From the NCBI GenBank assembly GCA_035444405.1, contig DAOMOP010000096.1, positions 1 through 14,661 of the forward strand: a DNA stretch of 14,661 bases, read 5' to 3'. How positions within the stretch are numbered: the first letter of the stretch is position 1; every line of letters begins with the position of its first letter. Source of the DNA: DAOMOP01 sp035444405. Its GTDB lineage: Bacteria > Pseudomonadota > Gammaproteobacteria > Burkholderiales > Rhodocyclaceae. The notes beneath the pieces are model-generated. The model saw only the letters and a program-made list of their open reading frames with translations. It was not told where the DNA came from and did not search any database. Made by a program: the position numbers and the translations under genes. Shown piece after piece: positions 1 through 6,902 of this stretch.

Positions 1-1
1 A

Positions 2-1177
2 CGAGGATATCTTTGCGCGCCGCCGTCGTCGTCGCGGCTGCGGCGCCAGTTTCTGGGGCGGCTTCCTCGCCTGAGGGCGCCGCGGGCGCGGCTGCCGCGC
101 GCGGTGTTCGACTACGTCGACGGTGGCGCCGAGGCCGAGCTCGCACTCGCCGCGAACCGCCGCGCACTCGACGCGGTCGCGCTGGTGCCGCGCGTGCTGC
201 GCGACGTCTCGCGCCGCGATCCCGCGGCAACGCTGTTCGGCAGGCGCAGCGCGCTGCCGTTCGTGATCGCCCCGACCGGCTGCAACGGCCTGGTCCACCG
301 CGACGGCGACGTGCTGCTCGCGCGCGCCGCCGCCGCGGCGGGCATCCCGTTCGCACTGTCGACGGCCGCCAACGCGACCATCGACGCGGTCGCGCGGGCC
401 ACCGGCACGCCGCCGTGGTTCCAGCTCTACGTCACCGAGCGCACGCTCGCCGAGCGCCTGGTCACGTTTGCCGACGAGGCCGGCTGCCCGGTGCTGGTGC
501 TGACCGTCGACGTGCCGGTGGGCGGCAAGCGGCTGCGCGACCGGCGCAACGGCTTCGCGCTGCCGCTGCGCTGGTCGCCGCGGCTCGTCGCCGACCTCGC
601 CTGCCATCCGCGCTGGCTGCTGCAGATGCGCGATGGCGTTCCGCCGTTCGCGAGCCTCGCCGCGGCACTCGGCGAGGCCGATCCGCAGCGCCAGGCAGGC
701 CTGCTCGCGCGCAACATGGACGCGAGCTTCTGCTGGGACGATCTCGTGCGGCTGCGCGCGCGCTGGCCGCGCACGCTCGTCGTCAAGGGCATTCTGCATG
801 CCGACGATGCGCGCCGCGCGCTCGACTGCGGTGCGGACGGCGTCGTCGTGTCGAACCACGGCGGGCGCCAGCTCGACGCGAGTCCGGCGCCGGCCGACGT
901 GCTGCCGGCGATCGTTGACGCGGTCGGCGGGCGCATCACCGTGCTCGCCGACGGTGGCGTGCGCCGCGGCGAGGACGCGCTCAAGCTGCTCGCGCTCGGC
1001 GCCGACGCCGTGCTGCTCGGCCGTGCGACGCTGTACGGACTCGCCGCCGCCGGCGAGTGCGGCGTCGCCGCGGTGCTCGCGTCGCTGCGCGACGATCTCG
1101 ATCGCGGCATGGCCTTGTGCGGGGCAACGACGCTCGCCGACGTGCGCGCGCTCGACACCGCACGCCGCCCGAGTTGA
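2..1177 (+). CDS. FMN-dependent alpha-hydroxy acid dehydrogenase (mandelate/L-lactate dehydrogenase type), 5' end unresolved
   Basis: The protein belongs to the FMN-dependent family that oxidises 2-hydroxy acids such as L-lactate or (S)-mandelate to 2-oxo acids. Visible family signatures are FDYVDGGAE near the N-terminus, PTGCNGL, WFQLYV (active-site Tyr), VVKGI (catalytic Lys), the active-site block SNHGGRQLD with its His at nt 857-859, and LGRATLYGLA near the C-terminus. The segments around nt 560-720 (HPRW, NMDASFCW) and LYGLAAAGE resemble, from memory, (S)-mandelate dehydrogenase MdlB, whose matching internal segment associates with the membrane; quinone-linked activity is therefore an inference. 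The frame is open from nt 2 to the TGA at 1177. A GTG at 104 would start inside the conserved FDY motif and is too late. No ATG or GTG lies at the expected place (about nt 35-40), so the start is a rare codon, lies outside the window, or is hidden by a frameshift. Substrate is not determined. Confidence 0.85.
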   Translation, partial: RGYLCAPPSSSRLRRQFLGRLPRLRAPRARLPRAVFDYVDGGAEAELALAANRRALDAVALVPRVLRDVSRRDPAATLFGRRSALPFVIAPTGCNGLVHRDGDVLLARAAAAAGIPFALSTAANATIDAVARATGTPPWFQLYVTERTLAERLVTFADEAGCPVLVLTVDVPVGGKRLRDRRNGFALPLRWSPRLVADLACHPRWLLQMRDGVPPFASLAAALGEADPQRQAGLLARNMDASFCWDDLVRLRARWPRTLVVKGILHADDARRALDCGADGVVVSNHGGRQLDASPAPADVLPAIVDAVGGRITVLADGGVRRGEDALKLLALGADAVLLGRATLYGLAAAGECGVAAVLASLRDDLDRGMALCGATTLADVRALDTARRPS

Positions 1178-1200
1178 AGCGTCCGGCATGCCGCCCCCAA

Positions 1201-1229
1201 GCGGCCGGAATTTGAATCGGCCGCGTTTT
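1201..1229 (+). terminator. Possible intrinsic terminator after the hydroxy acid dehydrogenase gene
   Basis: A perfect 7-bp stem, GCGGCCG (1201-1207) and CGGCCGC (1218-1224), encloses a 10-nt AT-rich loop and is followed by G then TTTT (1226-1229). It begins 24 nt after the upstream stop codon. The T-run is short, so termination may be partial. It overlaps the proposed egtB -35 element. Confidence 0.45.
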
Positions 1230-1240
1230 CGCCCGACAAT
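1212..1240 (+). promoter_or_regulatory. Candidate sigma70 promoter for egtBD
   Basis: TTGAAT (1212-1217), a 17-nt spacer, then GACAAT (1235-1240). The expected transcription start is near 1247, about 26 nt before the egtB ATG. A GGAGG ribosome binding site at 1261-1265 lies 7 nt before that ATG. The -35 element sits in the loop of the upstream hairpin. No operator was recognised. Confidence 0.4.
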
Positions 1241-1272
1241 GCAGTGTCGATGTCGCAAGCGGAGGCCACGCC

Positions 1273-2685
1273 ATGAAGCATCTGCGCACGCACACCGAGG
1301 CGATCGCGCCCGAGCGGCTCGATCCGGACGACCCGCACAAGGGCTGGCCGCACGCCTACCGGCGCATCCGCGGCGACAGCGAGGCGCTGTGCCTGCCGCT
1401 GCGCGTCGAGGACTACGTCATCCAGACCGTGGCCGAGGCGAGCCCGGCGAAATGGCATCTCGCCCACGTCAGCTGGTTCTTCGAGACCTTCATCCTGCGC
1501 GAATACCTGCCCGGCTATGCGGAGTTCGATCCGGCCTACCGCACGCTGTTCAACTCGTACTACGAAGAGGTCGGCGCCTTCCATCCGCGCGACGCGCGCG
1601 GCTTCCTGTCGCGCCCGACGGTCGAGGAGGTCTACCGCTACCGCGCCCACGTCGATGAGCACATGCTCGCGCTGCTCGGCGAGCGGCGCGACCGCCCGTG
1701 GCCGGAGATCCTCGAGCGCGTCGTGATCGGCCTGAATCACGAGCAGCAGCACCAGGAGCTGCTGCTGACCGACCTCAAGCGCAACCTCGCCGCGAATCCG
1801 CTGCGCCCGGCCTACCGCACCGACCTCGCGGCGCCCCCGGCCGGTGCGCGCGCGGCGCTCGGGTGGCGCGAGTTCCACGCCGGCGTGTGTCAAATCGGCC
1901 ACGCCGGCGACGCCTTCGCGTACGACAACGAACGGCCGCGCCACCGCGTGTATCTCGAACCGTTCCGGCTCGCGTCGCGCCCGGTCACCAACGGCGAATA
2001 CCTCGTCTTCATGGAATCGGGCGGCTATGCCAACCCGGCGCTGTGGCTCGCCGACGGCTGGGCGCAGGTGCGTGCCGCCGGCTGGGCGAGCCCGCTCTAC
2101 TGGGAGCGCATCGGCGGCGAGTGGTGGCATTTCACGCTCGCCGGCATGCGCCGCCTGAACCCCGAGGAGCCGGTGTGCCACGTCAGCTACTACGAGGCCG
2201 ATGCGTATGCGGCCTGGGCCGGCCGCCGGCTGCCGACCGAGGCCGAATGGGAGGTCGCCGCGGCCGGCATGCCGGTGGCCGGCAATCTGCGCGAGCGCGG
2301 GCTGCTCGCGTCGGCGATCGGCGCCGCCGGCTCAGCCGGCACGCCTGCCGCAACCGCCGCGGCGCCACGCGCCGGCGGCGACGACGGCGGCGACGGTGCG
2401 GCCGACGACGACGGCACGCCCGCCGGCAGCGGTGCCGCGCTCGAGCAGCTCTACGGCGACGTGTGGGAGCACACCGCCTCGGCCTACCTGCCCTACCCGG
2501 GCTTTCGCGTCGCGCCGGGCGCCCTCGGCGAGTACAACGGCAAGTTCATGTGCAACCAGATGGTGCTGCGCGGCGGCTCGTGCGTGACGCCGGCCGACCA
2601 CCTGCGGGCGACCTACCGCAACTTCTTCTATCCGCACGAGCGCTGGCAGTTCCAGGGCCTGCGCCTTGCGGAGGACGCGGCGTGA
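1273..2685 (+). CDS. egtB: Ergothioneine biosynthesis sulfoxide synthase EgtB
   Basis: EgtB is a non-haem iron enzyme that uses O2 to join a thiol (gamma-glutamylcysteine or cysteine) to the imidazole of hercynine, giving a sulfoxide intermediate of ergothioneine. The 470-residue protein has an N-terminal DinB-like domain with the three-histidine iron site: His65 in WHLAHVSWF, and His156 and His160 in NHEQQHQE. A C-terminal FGE-sulfatase (formylglycine-generating-enzyme-like) domain follows, with PVTNGEYL, RLPTEAEWE, YNGKFMCNQMVLRGGSC and the terminal RNFFYPHERWQFQGLRLA. The ATG at 1273 has GGAGG 7 nt upstream. The stop overlaps the egtD GTG start (GTGA). Two oddities are a Gly/Ala/Asp-rich insertion at about residues 348-388 and His400 where I would expect Trp (GDVWEHT rather than GDVWEWT). 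Homologues as I recall them are about 410-440 residues, so the insertion accounts for the extra length. Activity is probably retained because the iron ligands are intact. Confidence 0.95.
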   Translation: MKHLRTHTEAIAPERLDPDDPHKGWPHAYRRIRGDSEALCLPLRVEDYVIQTVAEASPAKWHLAHVSWFFETFILREYLPGYAEFDPAYRTLFNSYYEEVGAFHPRDARGFLSRPTVEEVYRYRAHVDEHMLALLGERRDRPWPEILERVVIGLNHEQQHQELLLTDLKRNLAANPLRPAYRTDLAAPPAGARAALGWREFHAGVCQIGHAGDAFAYDNERPRHRVYLEPFRLASRPVTNGEYLVFMESGGYANPALWLADGWAQVRAAGWASPLYWERIGGEWWHFTLAGMRRLNPEEPVCHVSYYEADAYAAWAGRRLPTEAEWEVAAAGMPVAGNLRERGLLASAIGAAGSAGTPAATAAAPRAGGDDGGDGAADDDGTPAGSGAALEQLYGDVWEHTASAYLPYPGFRVAPGALGEYNGKFMCNQMVLRGGSCVTPADHLRATYRNFFYPHERWQFQGLRLAEDAA

Positions 2686-3659
2686 GCGCCCCGCCGAACC
2701 TGCATCTTCACGATCTCGCCCCGCCGCCGGACGACTTCCGCGCCGCCGTGCTCGCCGGCCTCGCAGCCCGGCCACGCCGGCTGTCGCCGAAGTTCTTCTA
2801 CGACGCGCGCGGCTCGCAGCTCTTCGACGCGATCACGCGGCTGCCCGAGTACTACCCGACGCGCACCGAGATCGCGCTGCTGCGCGAGCACGGCGCCGAG
2901 ATCGCGGCGCTGCTCGGCGACGACTGCGTGCTCGTCGAGCTCGGCAGCGGCAGCGACGTGAAAATCCAGGTGCTGCTCGACGCGCTGCGCCCGCGCGCCT
3001 ATGTGCCGATCGACATCTCGCGCGAGCATCTGTGGCGCTCGGCGCGCGCGACCGCCGCGGCCCACCCGGACATGGCCGTGCATGCGCTGTGCGCCGACTA
3101 CACGCGTCCGTTCACGCTGCCGGCGGCGCTCGCCCACTTGCGTCGCGCGGCCTTCTATCCGGGTTCGAGCATCGGCAATTTCGAGCCGGCACAGGCCGTC
3201 GCGCTGCTGCGCGGCGTCGCCACCCTGCTCGGCACCGGCGGGCGCCTGCTGATCGGCGTCGATCTCAAGAAGGACGTCGCGCGCCTCGAGGCCGCCTACG
3301 ACGACGCCCAGGGCGTCACCGCGCAGTTCAACCGCAACGTGCTGGTGCGCCTGCGCGACGAGCTCGGTGCCGACATCGACCCGGACGGCTTCCGCCATCG
3401 CGCGTTCTACAACGCGGCGGCCGGGCGCATCGAGATGCATCTCGTCGCGACCCGCGCCCAGACCGTGCGCATCGGCGAGACGCGCTTCGACTTTCGCGCC
3501 GGCGACGACATCCACACCGAGAACTCGTACAAGTACGACGCCGCCGGGTTCGGCGCGCTGGCCGCCGAGGCCGGCTTCGAAACCTTGCGCGTGTGGTGCG
3601 ATCGCGACGCGCTCTTCAGCGTGCACGGCCTCGAGGTGACGCGCCGGCCGCCAGCATGA
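2682..3659 (+). CDS. egtD: L-histidine N-alpha-methyltransferase EgtD
   Basis: EgtD uses three SAM molecules to trimethylate histidine to hercynine (histidine betaine), the substrate of EgtB. The 325-residue length matches the family (about 320). Visible motifs are KFFYDARGSQLFDAIT, the SAM-binding ELGSGSDVK (86-94), YVPIDIS, FYPGSSIGNF (158-167), IGVDLKKD, FNRNVL and DIHTENSYKY with Glu280 and Ser282. Asn166, Glu280 and Ser282 correspond, from memory, to mycobacterial histidine-binding residues Asn166, Glu282 and Ser284. The GTG start at 2682 overlaps the egtB stop as GTGA, implying translational coupling; the frame is open further upstream only as a shadow of egtB. The 3' end overlaps the convergent kinase gene by 44 bp. 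No egtA, egtC or egtE is present here, so the thiol donor and the C-S lyase must come from elsewhere in the genome. Confidence 0.95.
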   Translation: MSAPPNLHLHDLAPPPDDFRAAVLAGLAARPRRLSPKFFYDARGSQLFDAITRLPEYYPTRTEIALLREHGAEIAALLGDDCVLVELGSGSDVKIQVLLDALRPRAYVPIDISREHLWRSARATAAAHPDMAVHALCADYTRPFTLPAALAHLRRAAFYPGSSIGNFEPAQAVALLRGVATLLGTGGRLLIGVDLKKDVARLEAAYDDAQGVTAQFNRNVLVRLRDELGADIDPDGFRHRAFYNAAAGRIEMHLVATRAQTVRIGETRFDFRAGDDIHTENSYKYDAAGFGALAAEAGFETLRVWCDRDALFSVHGLEVTRRPPA

Positions 3660-5205
3660 GATCGAGGCGCGGCAGCAGCGCTGCCCAGTCGGCCTGCGGC
3701 TCGGTCGCGACGACGAGCGCGCAGCCCGTCTCGTCGCCGGTGAGCGGCTCGCGGTCGGCGAGCTGCGCGTCGAGCACCGCGAGGTCGGCCTCGGACGCAT
3801 CGGTGCCCGCGGCGGCCCGTCGGCGCACGCGTTCGCGCAGCACCGCGGGCGGCGCTTCGAACGCGAGGATCACGAACGGCACGCCGTGCTCGCGGGCGAG
3901 CCGCCGGAACGCATCGCGCTGCGCGCGCTTCAGAAAGGTCGCATCGACGAGCACCGGCCGCGCCGCCAGAACCGTCGCGGCGAGCTCGGCCAGCCGCGCG
4001 TAGGTGCGCCGGCCGGCTTCGGCGTCGTACAGGCCGGTGCCGAGCGCCGCACCGCTGCGCGCCTCGGGCGCGAGCCCGACGAGGCGCTTGCGCTCGACGT
4101 CCGAGCGCACGCGAATGACGCCTCTTGCCTCGACGAGGGCCTGCGACGCGCTGGTCTTGCCCGACCCCGACACGCCGCAAGCGATCAGCAGTGCCGCACG
4201 CACCGGCTGCGCATGACGCTCGGCGAGCGCGACATAGGTCTCGAGCTGCGCGAGGCACTCGGCGCGCTCGTCGCCGTCGACCTGCGCGAGGCGGATCGCG
4301 GCGACCTTGGCGCGCACCATCGCGCGGTAGACGAGGTAATAGTCGAGCACGTGCAAGCCGTCGTAATCGCCGCTGCGTTCGAGGTAGGCGTTCAGGAAGC
4401 GGTGGGCGAGATCACTGCGCTCGCGCGCCTCGAGGTCCATCACCAGGAACGCGACATCGGCGATGACGTCGATCCAGCGCAGCGACGCGCTGAACTCGAT
4501 CGCGTCGAAGAGGTGCGGCGCGCCGTCGAGCAGCACCAGGTTGCCCAGGTGCAGGTCGCCATGGCACTCACGCACCCGGGCGTCGGCGAGGCGTCGGCCG
4601 AACACCGCGGCGAGACGGGTGAACTGCGCCTCGCTCCACTGCGCGAGCCGTTCGAGGCGGGCACGCAGCGCCGCATCGTCGATGCGCACGCGGATCTGGT
4701 CGAAGTTCTGGCGCACCGGAAAATGCACCGCATCGGCCGTGCCGAAGCCCGCGGCCGCATCGGCGACGTCGGCGGCGGCGTGAAACGCGGCGACGTGCTG
4801 CGCGACCGCGTCGATCAGCGACGGACTCAACCGCCCGGCCGCGAGCAGGTTCGCGAACAGCCCCGCCTGGTCGAAACGTCGCATGCGCACCGCATGGTCG
4901 AGGACTTCGCCGTGGCCGCCGATGGTCGGCGCCTCGACCGGGCCGTTGATGGTGACGACGTCGAGGTAGAGCTGCGGTGCGGTACGCCGGTTCAGGCGCA
5001 CCTCGTCGCGGCAGGCGGCATGGCGCAGCGCCGCCGTGCTGAAATCGAGAAAGCCGAGGTCGAGCGGCTTCTTGAGCTTGTACGCGTAGTCGCCGGCGAG
5101 CAGCACCCACGAGATGTGCGTCTCGATGCACGCGACCTGCGCGACCGGGTGCGGGTAGGCGGCCGGACGCCGCAGGCGATTGACGAGCTGCTGGTGATCG
5201 GGCAT
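3616..5205 (-). CDS. Bifunctional aminoglycoside phosphotransferase-like / P-loop AAA-type kinase protein
   Basis: This 529-residue protein fuses two parts. The N-terminal half resembles COG2187-type phosphotransferases: the catalytic block HGDLHLGN (215-222) is followed by a metal-binding-like FDAIEF (233-238). The C-terminal third is a COG0645-like small-molecule kinase/ATPase domain with a Walker A GVSGSGKT (344-351) and a DATFLKRAQRDAF segment. The family is widespread, but I know of no established substrate, and antibiotic resistance should not be assumed. The ATG at 5205 was chosen because family homology begins there (ISWVLLAGDYAYKLKKP) and GAGGA lies 7 nt upstream; the open frame continues to 5868, but that extension is antisense to another gene and low in family features. 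The TGA lies inside the egtD 3' end. Cytosolic, with no signal peptide. Confidence 0.85.
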   Translation of the reverse strand: MPDHQQLVNRLRRPAAYPHPVAQVACIETHISWVLLAGDYAYKLKKPLDLGFLDFSTAALRHAACRDEVRLNRRTAPQLYLDVVTINGPVEAPTIGGHGEVLDHAVRMRRFDQAGLFANLLAAGRLSPSLIDAVAQHVAAFHAAADVADAAAGFGTADAVHFPVRQNFDQIRVRIDDAALRARLERLAQWSEAQFTRLAAVFGRRLADARVRECHGDLHLGNLVLLDGAPHLFDAIEFSASLRWIDVIADVAFLVMDLEARERSDLAHRFLNAYLERSGDYDGLHVLDYYLVYRAMVRAKVAAIRLAQVDGDERAECLAQLETYVALAERHAQPVRAALLIACGVSGSGKTSASQALVEARGVIRVRSDVERKRLVGLAPEARSGAALGTGLYDAEAGRRTYARLAELAATVLAARPVLVDATFLKRAQRDAFRRLAREHGVPFVILAFEAPPAVLRERVRRRAAAGTDASEADLAVLDAQLADREPLTGDETGCALVVATEPQADWAALLPRLDLMLAAGASPRGRAR

Positions 5206-5256
5206 CGATGCGTCCTCGATTCGGTTCGCGCCGTGGCGGAGGGCGGCCGCGGCGTG

Positions 5257-5283
5257 CCATCCCATTGTAGAGCAGCGGGATGG
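5257..5283. promoter_or_regulatory. Inverted repeat with embedded -10 upstream of the kinase gene
   Basis: Perfect 7-bp arms CCATCCC (5257-5263) and GGGATGG (5277-5283) flank a 13-nt centre. On the minus strand the centre contains TACAAT (5269-5264), a good -10 hexamer placed to start transcription about 50 nt upstream of the kinase ATG at 5205. No convincing -35 was found at 16-18 nt. The symmetry suggests an operator or an mRNA 5' hairpin, but this is inference. Confidence 0.35.
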
Positions 5284-5305
5284 CCGCACCGGCCGCCGCA
5301 CCGGC

Positions 5306-5334
5306 TTGGGCGTGCGGCCCGCCGCGGTTATCAT
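5306..5334 (+). promoter_or_regulatory. Candidate sigma70 promoter for the FixH-like gene
   Basis: TTGGGC (5306-5311), a 17-nt spacer, then TATCAT (5329-5334). It predicts a start near 5341 and an 84-nt leader before the ATG at 5425. It is divergent from the kinase -10 about 60 bp away. Confidence 0.45.
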
Positions 5335-5424
5335 GCGCGCCGACGCCCTGCGCGACGCACGCGGCGCGCATCCGCGGCATCCGACCCGACCCGCACTGCA
5401 TTCGACGACGCTGGAGCTGTTCCG

Positions 5425-5940
5425 ATGAGCCGACCCGATTCCCGTCCGCCCGCGCACGACGCGCCCACCCCCGCCGATGCGAGCCGCGGCGTGCGCATGG
5501 TCGCAATCTCGGTCGGCGCGCTGTTCCTGCTGCTCGTGGCCGGCTTCGTGGCGATGGTGTTCTTCGTGCAGGAAGAGGCGCGCCTGAACGCGGTCGGCCC
5601 GATCGCGCCGGGCCCCGGGGCCGAGCGCGGCGGGCTGGTGTTCCGCGGCACCGCGAACATCTGGGACGTTCGCGGGCGCATGACGCTCGACGCCGAGCGG
5701 CGGGTGCGCTTCGAGCTCGACCTGATCGGCCCGACCGGCCAGCCGGCAGCGGCCACGCTGGACTTCCGGCTTGCGCTCGACATGCCCGAGGGCGAGCTCG
5801 CACCGCTTTATCCGCGCATCACCCGCACCGGTGCGGGCGCCTACGCCGCGAGCGCGGCGCTGCCCCATCCGGGCCAGTGGCGGCTGCGCATCGAGCTGCC
5901 CGAGATCACCGGCGTGTTCCTGTTCATGGTCGACGACTAG
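5425..5940 (+). CDS. FixH/YtkA-like single-span membrane protein
   Basis: This 171-residue protein has a polar N-terminal tail (1-24), one hydrophobic helix (about 25-48, MVAISVGALFLLLVAGFVAM) and an extracytoplasmic beta-rich domain ending in HPGQWRLRIEL and GVFLFMVDD. This layout matches FixH and YtkA-like proteins: FixH is linked to copper handling and cbb3 oxidase assembly, and YtkA-like domains occur in other envelope proteins. No ccoNOP, fixG or fixI neighbour is present, so a role in oxidase assembly is only a family-level guess. The start is the ATG at 5425, with a modest GGAG about 9 nt upstream and a promoter at 5306-5334. The same frame is open far upstream, but only opposite the kinase gene. 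The fold assignment rests on topology and the C-terminal motif, not on strong sequence identity. Confidence 0.65.
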   Translation: MSRPDSRPPAHDAPTPADASRGVRMVAISVGALFLLLVAGFVAMVFFVQEEARLNAVGPIAPGPGAERGGLVFRGTANIWDVRGRMTLDAERRVRFELDLIGPTGQPAAATLDFRLALDMPEGELAPLYPRITRTGAGAYAASAALPHPGQWRLRIELPEITGVFLFMVDD

Positions 5941-5954
5941 CCCGCCATCCGTGC

Positions 5955-5976
5955 AGCCGGTGCCTCCGCGCCGGCT
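5955..5976 (+). terminator. Weak hairpin after the FixH-like gene
   Basis: AGCCGG (5955-5960) pairs perfectly with CCGGCT (5971-5976) around a 10-nt loop, 14 nt after the TAG stop. No T-run follows, so it is at best a weak or factor-assisted terminator. Confidence 0.2.
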
Positions 5977-6004
5977 TGCGCACCGCTGCGCCCGCGGCTA
6001 GAAC
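5976..6004 (+). promoter_or_regulatory. Candidate sigma70 promoter for the glutathione S-transferase gene
   Basis: TTGCGC (5976-5981), a 17-nt spacer, then TAGAAC (5999-6004), with an expected start near 6011. The leader carries GGGAGG (6027-6032) 5 nt before the ATG at 6038. The first base of the -35 overlaps the preceding hairpin. Confidence 0.4.
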
Positions 6005-6037
6005 GAACCTGGAGCGGCAACGGTGCGGGAGGTCGCG

Positions 6038-6679
6038 ATGGCGCTGACGCTGTATCACGGCGCGGGCTCGCCCTACGGATGGCGGGTGTGGCTCGCGCTC
6101 GAGCACAAGGGCATCGCCTTCGAGCTCAGGACCCTGTCGTTCTCGGCAGGCGACCTCAAGCAGCCCGAGTTCACCGCGATCAACCCGCGCCAGCGCGTGC
6201 CGGCGATCGTCGACGACGGCTTCGCGCTGTACGAGTCGGCCGCCATCGTCGAGTACCTCGACGAGCGCTACGACGAGCCGCCGTGGCTGTTTCCCGGCGA
6301 CCTCGGCCAGCGCGCGCTGATCCGGCGCATGGTGCGCGAGGCCGATCAGTACGCGGCCAATGCGCTCGAGATCCTGGTCGAAGGCATCCTCTACAGCGAG
6401 CCGCAGGCGCGCGGCGAGGCCGCGATCGCACGCGCGCGCACCGCGTTCGTGCGCGAGCTCAGGCTGTGGGAGACGATGATCCTCGGCGACGGGCTGGCGG
6501 GCGAACTGTCGGCGGCCGACTTCACGCTGTACCCGCTCATCGCGCTCGCACTGCGCATCGAAAGGCGCGCCCCGGGGCTCGACCTCCGTGCCCATATCGG
6601 CCCGCAGCTCGGCGCGTGGATGCAGCGCGTCGAGGCCCTGCCGTACTTCGCGAAGACCTGGCCGTCGCACTGGACCTGA
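6038..6679 (+). CDS. Glutathione S-transferase family protein
   Basis: This is a 213-residue cytosolic-type GST. The N-terminal thioredoxin-like domain shows YHGAGSPYGWRVWLALEHKG, with Ser11 as the likely glutathione-activating residue, the cis-proline region RQRVPAI (Pro55), and the glutathione-binding YESAAIVEYLDERY (Glu66-Ser67). The helical C-terminal domain contains SAADFTLYPLIALALRIERR, matching the usual N-capping box. Such enzymes conjugate or reduce with glutathione; the substrate cannot be inferred. The ATG at 6038 is preferred over an in-frame GTG at 6023 because GGGAGG lies between them at good distance from the ATG. Its own promoter is predicted upstream. The next gene follows after 223 nt. 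Confidence 0.88.
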   Translation: MALTLYHGAGSPYGWRVWLALEHKGIAFELRTLSFSAGDLKQPEFTAINPRQRVPAIVDDGFALYESAAIVEYLDERYDEPPWLFPGDLGQRALIRRMVREADQYAANALEILVEGILYSEPQARGEAAIARARTAFVRELRLWETMILGDGLAGELSAADFTLYPLIALALRIERRAPGLDLRAHIGPQLGAWMQRVEALPYFAKTWPSHWT

Positions 6680-6902
6680 GCCCGCCGGCGGCGGCGCCCG
6701 CGAACGATCCCGTGCGCCTACCTGGCCGGGCACCGGCGAAACGACGCAGGGGCCCCGCGGCGGGTCGATCGCCGTGCGCGAGGGCGGGCCGCTCGGTTAA
6801 GCTATCGGCCCAGCCGCAGCGCCCGACACCGATGTCCGTCCGCACCGCCCCACCGCACCGTTTTCTTCTGCCGCCGGCCCGCCGCATGCCGCGCTGCGCA
6901 CC

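Noticed and set aside
427..2181. Long minus-strand open frame opposite the dehydrogenase and egtB
   Set aside because: It has no family motifs and lies antisense to two strongly recognised genes; long antisense frames are expected at this GC content.
2628..3800. Minus-strand open frame opposite egtD
   Set aside because: It is antisense to a gene with complete EgtD motifs, and no protein family features were seen.
3616..5205. Calling the kinase fusion an aminoglycoside resistance gene
   Set aside because: The APH-like fold is shared by many housekeeping kinases, and the fused P-loop architecture is not that of known resistance enzymes.
5206..5868. N-terminal extension of the kinase to an upstream ATG
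   Set aside because: The extension runs antisense to the FixH-like gene and across both promoters; homology and a Shine-Dalgarno sequence support the ATG at 5205.
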